Assembly: GCA_012932865.1 (NCBI GenBank)
Contig: SAXG01000010.1
Location: 186,001-250,000 of the forward strand
Origin: Amylostereum areolatum
Lineage: Eukaryota; Basidiomycota; Agaricomycetes; Russulales; Stereaceae
Direction: 5' to 3'
DNA length: 64,000 nt
Below are positions 33,555 to 44,798 of this stretch, in pieces. The translations under genes and the position numbers were made by a program. The number at the start of each line of letters is the position of its first letter. Position 1 is the stretch's first letter. The notes beneath the pieces were generated by a model that worked only from the letters and a program-made list of their open reading frames with translations, was not told where the DNA came from and made no database searches.

Positions 33555-36294
33555 TTACTCCCGGACCAAAACGTCTGAGTCGGAGCCTACCGTACGACCT
33601 TCCTTTGGTGTGAGACGGGAAGAGCACTCCGACTGATCGACATCGACCGGCAAGTGAAGTGCCTCTCTCAACTCCCTATACCCCTCCAGATCTCCCTGCT
33701 TTCCGTAGAATTCTTTGACTGCAATCCAAAATTGAACGTAGACTTGCTCCATGGACAGTTCGACGCCTTGTATTTCGCCTTGCATTTTGGAGTAAATGTG
33801 GGGTTTTTCCCAGTGCCCATTTCGTATACACACGCGTGCATATTCCGCGTCATGTAGCATCCAGCATAGACGGCGAGTAAGAGGCCACTCCGACTTCCAA
33901 GGAGCCAATGGAACGAATTCATACAAATCATTGTGCATCGCCCCTTTGGAGTTTCGGGCCGTAAACAGATCGCCTGTCCATTGCACGAGCACACGATGAC
34001 TTTGAAACTCGTTGTCGTCGCCGTATTGAAGATGAGTCCATACGAGAACCCAGATCTTGCCTTCCAACTCGTGGCGATATAGACGCACGATTTTCCCCTC
34101 CCAGAAATTGCGATGGCACAGATCGACTGCCATGAAGGGCGGCGTGCCCGTGCGTTCCACTCCTTCGTCACTTGGAAGCCCCACGATCGTCGCAAGGTCC
34201 CAGTCATTCAGCACCCCGTAGTGCACTCCGTCGACAGTGCGCACGGCGAAGTTGCCAAGGCTGGGGTCGTTGTGACAGATGCCTTTCTTCCACAGGAGAT
34301 AGTCACCTATGGATGTTGATCAGCTGTTGCGGCGCAACGATTACTTGTGAGAGCAGGACTTACAATGGACGATCTGGAACCAGCACCGCCGGAAGTCCTT
34401 GCCGCGCAAGTGGTGGAGCGGCGTCAACCTGTCGTACACGGTCACCCGAAGGACACGCCGTTTCCTCCGATCCGCGTCCGAGGCAATGAGACCGACCGCC
34501 TCCCGCACGTCGCCCGAATCCCACATGTCCATCGCGCATATGAGGTTCGGAAGGTGCATCTTGACCGGAAACGTGGAGTCGGCTTTCGCCGTCCGTGCCC
34601 TGTAGACGATCTCTTGTTCGGCCACCCGCGATTGGTCTGGGTACGCAATCTTGAGGATCAGACCCTCCTTCCGGCCGTCTTCGGAGGCACCGTAAACTCG
34701 CGTGGCCCGGCCTGACGTTGGGGGTGCACAGTATAGATAGTCCAACCAAGTTCACCTTGATGATGTGTTGCTCCGCGGTGTAGGTGCATCTTGGGACAGT
34801 GGAACTGCCTTCGAGGGTTGGGTCCTCAGCCAGTGGCCTCGTTGTTGGCAGGAGCATGGTCAACGGTAGAGTCGTCGCTGGTGGCGGACTTATCGCTAGT
34901 GCCGCTATCCTCAACGAATGGAGTCGATTTGGATTTGGGATGCGGGAAAGTCTAGGATAGAGTCTTGCACAGGCACATCAATGCCATCGGGGAATTCAGC
35001 GGGGATGCCCCAATCCGACCGGTCCAAACGCGAGAGGGCCAAAAGCAAGACCATAAAGCGCGGTAAATCTTGGATGAAGTTGATCCCTGTCGTTTGTATG
35101 GTCCCCTGGCGATCGAACCAGAAAAGCCAAAGGAGGTCGTCTACGAATATGGAAAAGTCAATGATCACAGTGAGAGTCACGAATGAAAGAAAGAGTACAC
35201 ACCTTGAATAAGGAATTCGATTGCGTGGGTGACACAAGGCAGGCAGCCCAGTCGTTCGGTAGCATATGAGGAGCATCGCGCGTCGTGAATGACATCAGGC
35301 TCCTCTTCTGTCTTTACCTCGACGCGAGCCTTTTTAGCCGAACCTTCCCTGCTTGATAGACTGTCTGCCTTGCGCTTCATCCCGATTATAGCAGCACTGG
35401 GGGCGCTTGAAATGTTGTTATGTGTAGTTTGAATAGACGCGGGAAGATGCTCCGAGTCTTGGGGAAAGTCGGCCACGGCGAAGGGAGAGACTTCATCGGT
35501 ATCGTTGTGGATACCTCCCCAGGTGTACGGAAACGTAGGTGATGCGAATAGTGTACTCTGCGAGTCTGAATTCCCAAGAAGACTTAACCTCGCACCATGC
35601 TGGAGCGACAGGAGGGGGCTGGGAAAGTAGGGCACAGGAAGCCTCTCGAGTTTGATGACTCTGCAAGGTGCTGCTTCCGGAAAGCTGAACAATACACGCG
35701 TTGGGCGGCCGTCACATCGACCAGAACTATACAGGGAGAGCACTGTACGTATGCCGAATTGATGACATTGGGGTCGTTTCGCGCGAAAACGACAGAAGAG
35801 CCCCAAGCCGGGGGAGGTCGAAGTAGTCCGCTGAAGGCTGTCTTGGTCATTGTCGTCTCCGTTGCCGACTTTGTCGAGGTGGTCCAAGGCAAAGTTAAAT
35901 GCATTCACGAAGCATGGGTATCGGTCCTCCTCGTCTGTCACCTCATTACAGCTTTGGAGAAAAGGGTGTAAGAAAAGTGGTTATAGAATGACAATTGACA
36001 CTCACTATTCGTGGATGCGACTGTGGAGATCCGGCAATCCACAAATTGAGAGCACGGCTGTGGAGCATTTCTCGAAAAGTCGGTCTTTCTCGATTGTAAC
36101 ACCGTCCAGCACGCAAAGGGAGAGTATGTGCTTGAGAAGGTCGTCAAACTTGCATATCTCTTGATTCTCTTCACGGCATTTGAGGTGTGGTATTGACTCC
36201 TGTCGCTGAAATTACACGTTAGATTGCGCGGAAAGATGTTGTGGAAGGTGGGAGATGCTTCAGTGTATGTGGGGAAGATGGTGGGAGGATGCAA
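33555..36294 (-). pseudogene. FunK1 kinase copy with multiple frame breaks
   Basis: This is a full-length FunK1 paralogue by content. In order it reads FDDLLKHILSLCVLDGVTIE (about 36145), FVNAFNFALDHLDKVGNGD (about 35905), LLRPPPAWGSSVVFARND in a second frame, VKSSWEFRL in a third, and LGCLPCVTHAIEFLI. WLFWFDRQGTIQTTG and RFMVLLLALSRLDRSDWGIP come next, then GLILKIAYPDQSR, ICHNDPSLGNFAVR (HND), LNDWDLATI (DWD) and GTPPFMAVDL. The C-terminus extends past LHLPVDV to 33555. At least six changes of frame are needed, near 35,840, 35,620, 35,500, 34,915, 34,815 and 34,745. Catalytic residues remain, so loss is recent or partly due to read error, but six breaks in 2.7 kb exceed the local error rate and favour a decaying gene. 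Confidence 0.75.
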
Positions 36295-36593
36295 GAGGCT
36301 GCGGTTGTGTCACACTTATTTGAGCCTCTTTGACAATGGACGCGTCGGCTTCCGAACAGTGACGTCACGCGTTGCCCGCGTTGAACACTGATTTGAAGTC
36401 GTAGTCTCCGTAGCTGACCTTATAGTGTCTAACTTTAACAGAAGACAGTCGTTCTTAGAAGTCGCGGGAGTATAACGCACGACGACGAGGAACTTTCACA
36501 CTCGTACTTATCCCGGTTGAACGGAATTCTGCATTTCAATTCTCTATCTAAAAGCCCTTCCAGCAGCATCTATCCACCCACTTTCCTCCTAGC
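36295..36593. other. Gap between the FunK1 copy and the T-protein 3' end
   Basis: About 300 bases hold the promoter side of the minus-strand FunK1 copy and the 3' flank of the glycine cleavage gene. No motif was identified. Confidence 0.35.
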
Positions 36594-38462
36594 TCACCCC
36601 CTCCAGTACTTCGCCGGCACAAACGGCATAGGCGTCACGACCGCAGGACGCATCTTCCCGCGCACCTCAACGAGAAGCTCGGTGCCCTTCTTGTGCGCGC
36701 CCGAGCGAACGTAGCCCATCGCGATGTTCTTCCCGAGCGTGGGTGAGGGGATACCCGAGGTTACCGTGCCTATTAGCCATGGATCAGTCACCACGAAGTA
36801 AAAGAAGGAGGAGGACAGACGCACCAAGGGGTTCAGAGTCTTTGGAGAATATTTTCGCACCGTCTGAGAAGATAGTTCAGTGGGGTAGGAGATTCAATGC
36901 AGGGATGAAAGGGATCTTACGGCGTGCGGGCGCGCCCTCAACGAGAAGGCCTATCCTCCGACGCGGGGGGCCTTCCTTCAGCTGTTTCAGCACGGTCTCT
37001 GCACCAACGAAGCCACCCTTCTCGCGCCTCTCCTTGCCGATGACCCAGGACAACGCAGCCTCGACCGGCGTCGTGCTCTCATCGAGGTCGTTCCCATAGA
37101 GGCACATCCCGGCTTCGAGACGGAGGCTGTCGCGTGCGCCGAGGCCCGCGAGCTGGACGGAGGGCGACTCGGTGAGTTTGGATGTGAGAGAGACGGTGTG
37201 TTCCTGTGGGATGGAGATCTGTCCGAAGGTTGGTGAGAATATTGAATAGGCGGAAGAAGACGGATGGGGACCTCAAAACCGTCCTCGCCGGTGTACCCGC
37301 CGCGGGCGACGTGAACTTCGATGCCGTTCACCGAGATATAGGCTGACTTTCCAAATGTGAGCGTACGCAGGTCGTATGGCGTCAGCTTCTGAAGCACGTT
37401 CGCTGCCTCCGGTCCTACGCCATCCTCAGTACCAATCCAGCCACGCAATAGCGGATCAGCAGACCTTGCAGCGCAACGAGTCCCCAGCCGTCCATGACCT
37501 CCCACTCGAGGCCGCCCTCCTTCCACTCGGAAGTACTGCTTCCCGAACCAGGCGAGGTCCTCGGTGCGCCGGCCGGCGTTGGTGACAACGTAATACGCGT
37601 CTGGTGCGTGCTTTGTGATAATGGTGTCATCGAGGATACCACCGTGTGGAAGGAGGAGGACGGAGAGCGTGGAGGAGAAGGGGGCGAGGGAAGTGAGGGA
37701 AGAGGGTGTGAGGCGTTCGAGGAAGGCAGTTGCATTAGGGCCGCGGAATCTAGGAATGGTATGTCAGCCAGGGAAGGACACGAGGGGGGGGGGGGGGGGG
37801 GTTCAATGAAAGAGCGTGTTTTGAATACGGAAATATAGGAGAACTTGGTTGTAAAATGCCTTAAGTTATTGGATCGCGCTGCTTTATGCCAGGTATGACC
37901 AGCTTCGATCCATGGCGAAAAGAAGTACCATAACCCTGAGGAAACCTCGGCAACGAGAGGTACGTTTCGACCATCCAGCCACGGGTGTGCATGCGTACTC
38001 CTCATGTGCGTCGCTGGCATCCACACGCCCATCCAACGCGATAGCGGCAGCCAAAGATGCCGAGAAAGAAGCTAATATACTGACTTGTGTTGCACCATGT
38101 GTCCGACATCAAACAAACCAGCATTCGTGCGGACATGCGTATGGCTCGCAACTGCGCGGAGAAAGTCAGTCGGCCTCGAGGCACCAGAGATCGAACGGCG
38201 TACCCTGGCCTACATTGCCATAAGAAAGAGGCATCGACCAGCCGCTGAACGGGACCATTTTGGCGCCGTTTTGGACGTGGAAGTCGTGCAGCCCGGTCTT
38301 CATGAGCTACGGCGGAGTATGAGCATACGTCTGGCTCGTACGTGTGCAAACGAGACGGACTTCTCCGGAGGCGGCAGCGTATGAGCGACATCCTCCACGC
38401 TTGGACGTGGCGCGAAGGCGAAGCGAACGAAAAACGGGGGACGGTCGAGCGCACAACATCAT
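36594..38462 (-). CDS. GCV1: Mitochondrial aminomethyltransferase (glycine cleavage T protein)
   Basis: The T protein transfers the aminomethyl carbon to tetrahydrofolate in the mitochondrial glycine cleavage system. Exon 1 ([18 protein letters not shown], start 38462) is a mitochondrial presequence. [139 protein letters not shown] and [11 protein letters not shown] follow. These are the folate- and lipoyl-contact motifs of the family. The end PAKYWRG stops at 36594. The intron between GHMVQHK and FRGPNAT (about 38082-37752) is unusually long for this locus and holds a run of 18 G. Near 37,540 one missing base splits DLAWFGKQ from [10 protein letters not shown]. Confidence 0.92.
37784..37801 (+). 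repeat. G18 homopolymer in a GCV1 intron
   Basis: Eighteen consecutive G lie within the long intron of the T-protein gene (C18 on the coding strand, near the 3' side of the intron). Run lengths like this are rarely read accurately. Confidence 0.85.
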
Positions 38463-38905
38463 GGCTGTCGTTGTGCGCGTCGAGCACGAGGAGCGCGAAA
38501 GAAATCCGACACGGGCGCCCGCCTGTCCGCCCGCCGTTCCGCGGGCGCCAAAGTACCGTTTCGAGCTGCCGATCCGACTGGGCGGACCGCCGTGGGCCGG
38601 GAGAAGTTGAACGTCCGAGCCTCGAGGCGAAGGCGTCTGTACGCTTGAGAGGCGACCACCATCTCCCCCGCGACACCGTCTCCCCTTCCCCACCTTCTTT
38701 TTTGTCCCCACAGATATACCTCGCCAGGAGTATATTTCCGATTTTTCCCCTACGAGAGTAGCGATTTTTCCTGTGCGAAAGACGCGACTTGGTACGTACG
38801 TGACAGTCATATCGGATCCGTACTATCTTGCTCATGCACATCGACCCCGCAGGCGACAGTCGTCAGGACTTTCTCGCATATAACCCACCCCAAAAACATC
38901 GTTAG
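38463..38905. promoter_or_regulatory. Divergent promoter of GCV1 and the NADAR gene
   Basis: The 443 bases between two outward-facing start codons must serve both genes. The stretch near 38650-38760 is pyrimidine-rich on the plus strand. No specific element was recognised. Confidence 0.45.
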
Positions 38906-41199
38906 ATGGGAAACAGCTCCTCACGATATGGCTATGAACCTCGGTACCCTGCGGGCTACATGCCCTCCTACCCCGCTCTGCCACCTTGGAAGTACGAGAA
39001 GCGAGGCAGCAAGTGGAACCCGTTGAGGATGTTCAGCAGGAGACCGACGTACGAGGACGCGATCACATACTATCACGCCGCACCCATGCCCTGGCAACTT
39101 CCTCCTGGAGCGCAGTGTGAGTGATTCGTTCGTCGTCTGTCCTTTTCTGGCGCATACATCCTTCGGGGACTCGCCATTCTATCCTCTTCATCCCGCCTTC
39201 ACCCCCCTGCTGTATTCGGTTTGATACGTGTAGCTCCTCGTAAACCACATACACGAGCGCCTGCCACCCCTGCGGACACTATTCCCGTGTCAGCTACCGC
39301 CGTGGGATCTGCGCTTCGACGGACGCCTTGTGCTGATGGTCCTCGATTGCGCCTATCGGAAGCCTCACCTTCCCATGTTCATGGCTCCTCCCTTGAATTG
39401 TAGCAATGACACCGACATCCTGTTCCAGATCCCGGAGCCCTCAACGGAATCCCCCCCGGGCAAGTGCCGATTCCTGGACCTGCTCCCACCAGCTACATGC
39501 CTGTCATTCCCCGTTCACGCCGCCACCGCCGCCGCCACCAATACCGTTCATCCAGTCCCAGCTCAAGCTACAGCGACGACTCCGTGGACACTTACGACTC
39601 TTACGCCCGCTACCTCCGTTCCATCCGCCGCCACAACCCCGTCCCCCCTCCGCCCAAAGACATCCTCGCCACCACCCCCTACCGCAACCTCCTCCCCGAG
39701 CTCCCGAGCAGCCGCAGCAGCCGCTCCCACCGCCGCACCGACCACAACCGCTCGCACTCCGACTCGTACGCCCGCCGCCGCCGCGACCGTTCGCGCGAAG
39801 ACGAGCGCGAGCGGGAAGAGCGCCGAAGACACAGGCTCGACCGCAAGTATCGCAGCGAGCGCGAGCGCGACCGTGAACGCGAGCCGTGACCGGGAGCACG
39901 ACCGCGCGTACGGACGCCACGGCAAGCACCATCGCTCCTTCTCCGAGACGGCGGCCGCGTTCCTCGGGCACATGCGCCCAGGATACGGCATGCCCGAACC
40001 CCATCTCGCGCCCCCCGGCGCGGACCCTCCTCCCTTTGGCCCTGAAGCCCCGCCGCCGGGACCACCCCCAGGCTCCGACGTGCCCCCCATGCATGTTCTA
40101 GGCGGCGGCGGGAACCAGCACCAACACCAGCAGCAACCCCCCGTCATCCCCAACGGTGCTACGATGCAAATGCCCACGCCGGGGATGGGCATGAACATGC
40201 CCACCTCCGGCACAGGCGCCGCGATGCCTGGCATCGGAGGCATGCACATGCCCACGCCCCAGGGCGGCGCGAACGCGATGCCCGTGCCCGGCGGGGGCCC
40301 GGCGACGATGCGGATGCCGACGCCCAACAACGGGCACGGACCCGGCATGCCGATGCCGATGCCGATGATGTCGACCCCGAGCGGGCACGGGCAAGGACAC
40401 ATGCCAATGCCGACGCCCGGCCGCGGCGGCGGCCTCGCGATGCCCATGCCAGGACACCCCGCAGGGATGCCCATGTCGATGCCCAGCCCTGGCATGCGCC
40501 CCGGCGCGACGCCGCACCCGCACTTGTTCGCTGGGGCGGGCGGCGGCATTCCCGGCTCCGCGCACGGTATGCCCTCGCACCTGATGCCGAGCCCGTCGAT
40601 GCCGATGCCCCCGCCGCTCGCGATGGGCATGGGCATGGGCATGGGCATGCCGCCGTCGGGCCCGCCGCTGCGGTTCACGGGGTACGGGACGTACAACGTG
40701 CTGCTGCACACGTCGGACCACAAGGTGCTGTACGAGGGCGAGCTGTACCCGACCGCGATGCACCTGTTCGAGGCGATGAAGTTCATGCACAATCGCCCGG
40801 ACATCGCGGACGAGATCCGCTGCACCCCGTCCCCGTACGACGCGCTCGAGGTCAGCAAGCGGCACGACGACCGCGTGCGTCCGGATTGGGACCAGGTCGC
40901 GCTCAGCATCGTACGTCCCCCCCCCTCCCTTTCTCATCCTCCTCCTTTTCCTTCCGTGCCCGAAATGCGAATTCTGACGGCGCTTGGGGCGGTAGATGGA
41001 CGAGGCGATGTACCACAAGTTCCGCCAGCACGAGGACGCGCGCACGGTGCTGCTCGCCACGGGCAACGCGCCGCTCGAGTTTGGCGATACGGACGACGGG
41101 TTCTGGGGCATCGGGCGGGACGAGCGCGGACGGAACGAGATGGGGCAGTCGCTCGTGCGTGTGCGGGACAAGCTCCGGCAGGAGCTGGGGATGATGTGA
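38906..41199 (+). CDS. NADAR-domain protein with myristoylation-type N-terminus
   Basis: The C-terminal NADAR fold (YbiA family, N-glycosidases acting on riboflavin-pathway intermediates or ADP-ribose) reads LRFTGYGTYNVLLHTSDHKV, LYPTAMHLFEAMKFMHNRPD and SPYDALEVSKRHDDRVRPDW. An intron (40911-40995) follows, then MDEAMYHKFRQHEDARTVLL, DDGFWGIG and NEMGQSLVRVRDKLRQE. The start MGNSSSRYGY at 38906 is a classical N-myristoylation signal. A conserved basidiomycete stretch (LPPWDLRFDGR, RKPHLPMFMAPPLN, IPPGQVPIPGPAPTSYMP), an Arg/Ser/Glu-rich block and a Met/Pro/Gly low-complexity block (about 40150-40660) lie between. Three one-base changes break the frame: extra T at 39,290, missing G near 39,434, extra C near 39,884. 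Corrected, it is about 700 residues, far larger than bacterial YbiA. Confidence 0.87.
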
Positions 41200-41731
41200 T
41201 CCGACGACCACCACCACGACCAACGTCGCGTTTACGCTCTTATTTCTTTTTTTGTTTGCTCGTGCTTTTTGCTTTCGGTCGCTGCTGCTGCTGCTGCTAT
41301 TTTTTTCCGGCGCGACGCTTGCTTTGCGTGTGTGTGTGTTTTATTCTACGTAGACTGTCGGCTGTACTTGCGTGTACGAGTATTGGTGCTGCCGCTTCGC
41401 CCTCTCCCCCCCCTTTCCTTCTCTTCGACCTCCCCTTGCTCGATATTTTAGCATTCCTAACCACCGCGATACCTCCCTCATATTCATATTCTCATCTCCC
41501 GCCTCGCTCGCTCTTAGCTTACTCTCCACGCTGCGTTCGAATCGGGTGTGAGCCGCACATTCCTGTGTTCGGTCTACGCTATGCACGGTACATGGATCGA
41601 GCGCAAACGATTTCTCAGCAACTGATAAATACGAGCGAGCAAGCGAGCGGCGGGATGCCTCGGTCGAATCGCATCGAGTCCACTGGCAGATCGCATGTCG
41701 AGTGGCCCGGATCACCTGACGTCCACCGCCC
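41200..41731. other. Convergent 3' region with short GCT repeat
   Basis: About 530 bases lie between the convergent NADAR and LARP7-like genes. The content is T-rich with a short GCTGCT run near 41283-41298 and a GT run near 41329-41339. A long minus-strand ORF covering this stretch is the LARP7 frame read through an intron and is not coding. Confidence 0.5.
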
Positions 41732-43520
41732 TCACTTCCTTCTCCGCCTCTTCCCGCCTCCCTTTTCCCTCCCGTCCTCCTCCCCAACCTCGCCCCCCAC
41801 AGCCCCCCCGCAAGCCGCCAGCGCCCGCCGCACCGCCGCCCGCCGCACCTTCTCCGGGACCTGCGCCCAATACACCTCCTCCCGCCGTCCGCCGAGCACC
41901 TCCGCGCGCAGGGCCCGCCGCCCCTCGACCGCTTCGCGCGTGCCCTCCGCGTCGAGCGCGTGCCGCTGGACGGTCGGGTGCGTCGCGAAGTGCGAGGCGA
42001 GGGTCTGCGCGTGGGCGGGGGACGCGAGGCGGAGGTAGCACTGCGAGCAGGGGGGGTCGGGTGAGCAGGCGCGGAGCGGCGGGGGGGAGGGGCGGGAGAG
42101 GCGGAACGTACGGTGTCGAGGCCCTTGGTGTAGTCGACGTAGTCGATCGCGTCCTGCAGCGCCGAGGCGGCGGCGGCGAAGAGCGTCTTGAGCGTCGTCT
42201 TGTTCGTCTCGGGGACGACGTTGCGGACGTAGACAACGCAGCCGGGGGGATAAGGCGCGTGCGGGTCGAGTCTCGGCTCCTGCTCCTGCTGCTCAGGGTG
42301 AGTTTGAGGTTGGGCGGGGATACGGGGTGTTGCGTGATAGGTCGGAGGCGGCGAAGCGGACGCCTCGTGCGGTCTTTTGGAGGAGGAGGAGGAGGGTACC
42401 GGTGGAATCGGAGGAGGAGCCGGCGCGCGCGCCGCTACGGGAGGTTCGCGCGCGGCGGCGGCGAGCAGGCGGGCGCGGTAGGCGAGGTACTCGTCCTGGA
42501 GCGCGTCCCAGTCCCTTTTCGCGAGCATCCGAAGCCCGAACTTGCGCGCCTCCCGCCTCGCCTCCTCTCCCGCCTTCCCCTCCTCCTCCTCCTCCTCCTC
42601 CTCGCTCCCATCGCCGGCCCCATCCTCGCCCCCGTCGTCACGGGGCTTATCGCGCGCCCACGGCCACGCCGCGAGCAGCCGGTCCGCGTCCGCGCTGTCG
42701 GCGAGCGTGACGAGCGCGAAGCCCTTGCATTTGGGCGCGGGGACGGTGGAAGGGTCGTCTTGGTGGTGATGCGGGAAGACGACGGCCTGGACGGGATGGA
42801 GGGGGGAGGCGGCGGCGGAGAGGAGGCGGCGGGTGAGGCGGACGACGCCGGCGGGGGAGCGCGCGGTGTGCGGGAGGTCTTCCTGCGCGAACGCACACCA
42901 ACGGTCAGACTGACAGGAGGGGAAAGAGCGCGGGCGTGCGCGATACGCACCATGTACACCGTCCGGCGCTGCCAATACGCCCTGTCGAACGTGCTGAAGC
43001 GCTCGACGACGGCCGCCCAGTCGCGCCGGCGCACCTCGTACCCGCCGCTCGCATTGGTGCGGGCGGCGTCGCCGAAGACGACCATGCGCACGTCGTACGC
43101 GTCGGGGGCGTGGGCGCGGATGGATTTGAGGACGGCGACGGGGGCGGGCGCGGCGGAGGCGAAGGGGGGCGCGGTGCGGAGGAGGGTCGAGAGCGAGACG
43201 ACTGCATTGTGTCGAGACGGGGCGAGGGCGGGTCAGTGAGGGGGGCGGAGGGGGAGGAGGGGAGGGGGGGACGGACAGCCGTCTCGGTTCGGATCGCGCA
43301 GGCTTGGGGTGGTCCAGAGGGCGTGGTCGGAGAGGGCGAGGGCGAGGAGAAGCGCGGGCTCGTCGTCGGCGACGACCGTGGCGGGGGTTGAGGGCGGGGC
43401 GGAGGGATTTGGGGCGGCGGGGGGTGCGGTGGCGGTGGAGGGGCCTGGGGTGGGATGGGGCGGGGGCGGGCGAGGCTTGCTTGGCTTTGCGACGGAGCGG
43501 GGGACGAAGGCGAAGGACAT
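41732..43520 (-). CDS. LARP7/Pof8-like La-related protein with C-terminal xRRM
   Basis: LARP7-family proteins bind the 3' ends of Pol III RNAs, telomerase RNA (Pof8 in fission yeast) and U6. Start MSFAFVPRS at 43520. A Pro/Ala-rich leader is followed by a La-motif-like region (LLLALALSDHALW, VVFGDAARTNASGGYEVRRR, FDRAYWQRRTVYM) and an RRM1-like stretch (AVVFPHHHQDD, KGFALVTLADSADADRLLAA). An acidic/Ser linker precedes the xRRM: PGCVVYVRNVVPETNKTTLK, AIDYVDYTKGLDTCYLRL and AHAQTLASHFATHP, then VYWAQVPEKVRRAAV. YVDYTKGLDTCYLR matches the Y-x-D RNP3 element that defines xRRMs. Four introns have good signals, including GTACG..GCAG before CYLRL. The basic tail GKRRRRK ends at 41732. The frame is clean. 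The RNA partner cannot be told from sequence. Confidence 0.82.
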
Positions 43521-44353
43521 GGTGGGTGCGGTCGTCGTTGAAGATGACGTTTGAGGTCGGTTCGCTGGTCGGTCGAGGACGGCGCGGACGGGCACGGTCA
43601 ACGTCGGGGTCCGGGAGTCGGAGCACAAGACAAATTGTGTAGTCGTGGCGGCGTCGAGCTCGAAGAGATTATTATAAGAAACCCGAACGCGAGTATTAAA
43701 TATTAACTACGGGCGGGGATTATCGCGGGGGGCATGCGTCCGTCGCCTGTGGAAGTAGCCGTTCGCTGCTGTCGATGTCGGGAACAAGAGACAAGATCCT
43801 CATTCCAAGCTATTCCAAGTCGCGAGCGCGTCGTCGACTCCGCCCGCCTGCCGCCACCCCCGACACGACAATCGTCCGTCACCGACGAGCGCGTTCACGA
43901 AAATTGCGCCGGTGATCTCATCGTACGGTACCAAGCCGCCTCGAGGCTCCTCCCTCTCCACGACAGCGGTAATCACCGCACGCGCACAACGTGCCGCTCC
44001 CACCACCGTCCACGAACCCCCCGGCCCCCACTCCATCTGCCTGCAGTACTCGCCCTAAGTGCCCACTAAACAATAAACCGACGTTCCTATTGTCAATCAG
44101 AGAGTCCAAGCCTCCAAGGCGACGCCAACGCCTGCGCGGGGGAGAGAAGCCAAATATTTGGGCGCGGAGCCAGGCGAGGGCAAGGGCCGCCTCGTGTCCG
44201 CCTCGCGCCTTTCCACCAGAAGCCCGCCCGCGTCTCATATAAAAATCAGCCTGACGCCCTTCCTGCCTTCCTCCCACCCTCCTCTGCCACGCCCCCAAGA
44301 GCGACACCCTCCCCCCCGCCCGCCGCCCCGCAAAGCCCTCTCCGCTGCTTATC
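43521..44353. promoter_or_regulatory. Divergent promoter region with TATA box
   Basis: About 830 bases separate two outward-facing genes. A TATA-like CATATAAAAATC lies near 44236-44247, about 110 bp before the plus-strand ATG at 44354. The side facing the LARP7-like gene is GC-rich with no visible element. Confidence 0.5.
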
Positions 44354-44798
44354 ATGTCCTCCGAAGATATCCTGGTCCGTCTCCCGATCTCCCATCTCTC
44401 CGCTGCCTGCCCGAACTCACACTCCCCCCGTACGTCCCTCAGCCCGGCGACATCGTCTCCGTCAACAACGGCCAGTACTCCCGCCGCGAGGGCCTCGTCA
44501 TCGGCTCTCACATCGACTACGCCGTACATCTCTTTTTTTTTTAAACCTCCGTCCGCACCCAAATGTCTCACCCTGCTTTTCGTCCGTTCGACAGGGCCGC
44601 CAGGTCGTCGAGGTGCAGTTCGAGCCCGGCGAGGTGTACCACGCATGGTGCGTTCCCCCACCGACCTCACTCCGATCGATCGATCGTCCTGACCCCCCCT
44701 GTCCTGCTCCAAGGTACCCCTCCGTCACACGCGTCAAGCGCACCGTCTACACCCGCCCCAAGCGCGTGCCCACCATCGAGCGTCACATCTACTGGTGA
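44354..44798 (+). CDS. Conserved-looking 79-residue protein in four exons
   Basis: Four exons join perfectly: 44354-44374, 44443-44523, 44595-44647 and 44714-44798, with introns of 66-71 nt and GT..AG ends. The 240 nt code 79 residues: MSSEDILPGDIVSVNNGQ, YSRREGLVIGSHIDYAGRQ, VVEVQFEPGEVYHAWYPS, VTRVKRTVYTRPKRVPTIER, HIYW. The sequence looks like one small beta-rich domain (alternating hydrophobics, PGDIVSV and GEVYHAW turns) with a basic C-terminal stretch. No membrane or signal segment is present. I do not recognise the family. Clean phases over three introns in a short gene are strong evidence that it is real. A TATA box lies about 110 bp upstream. Function is unknown. Confidence 0.78.

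Noticed and set aside
39563..40909. Long minus-strand ORF over the NADAR gene
   Set aside because: It is antisense to the Met/Pro/Gly low-complexity region; GC-rich repeats keep all frames open.
41695..43239. 514-residue plus-strand ORF
   Set aside because: Antisense of the LARP7-like gene, with arginine/glycine composition caused by GC skew.
41341..43626. 761-residue minus-strand ORF as one unspliced gene
   Set aside because: Only parts match LARP7; reading through the introns loses CYLRL and the La-like region, so the spliced model is preferred.
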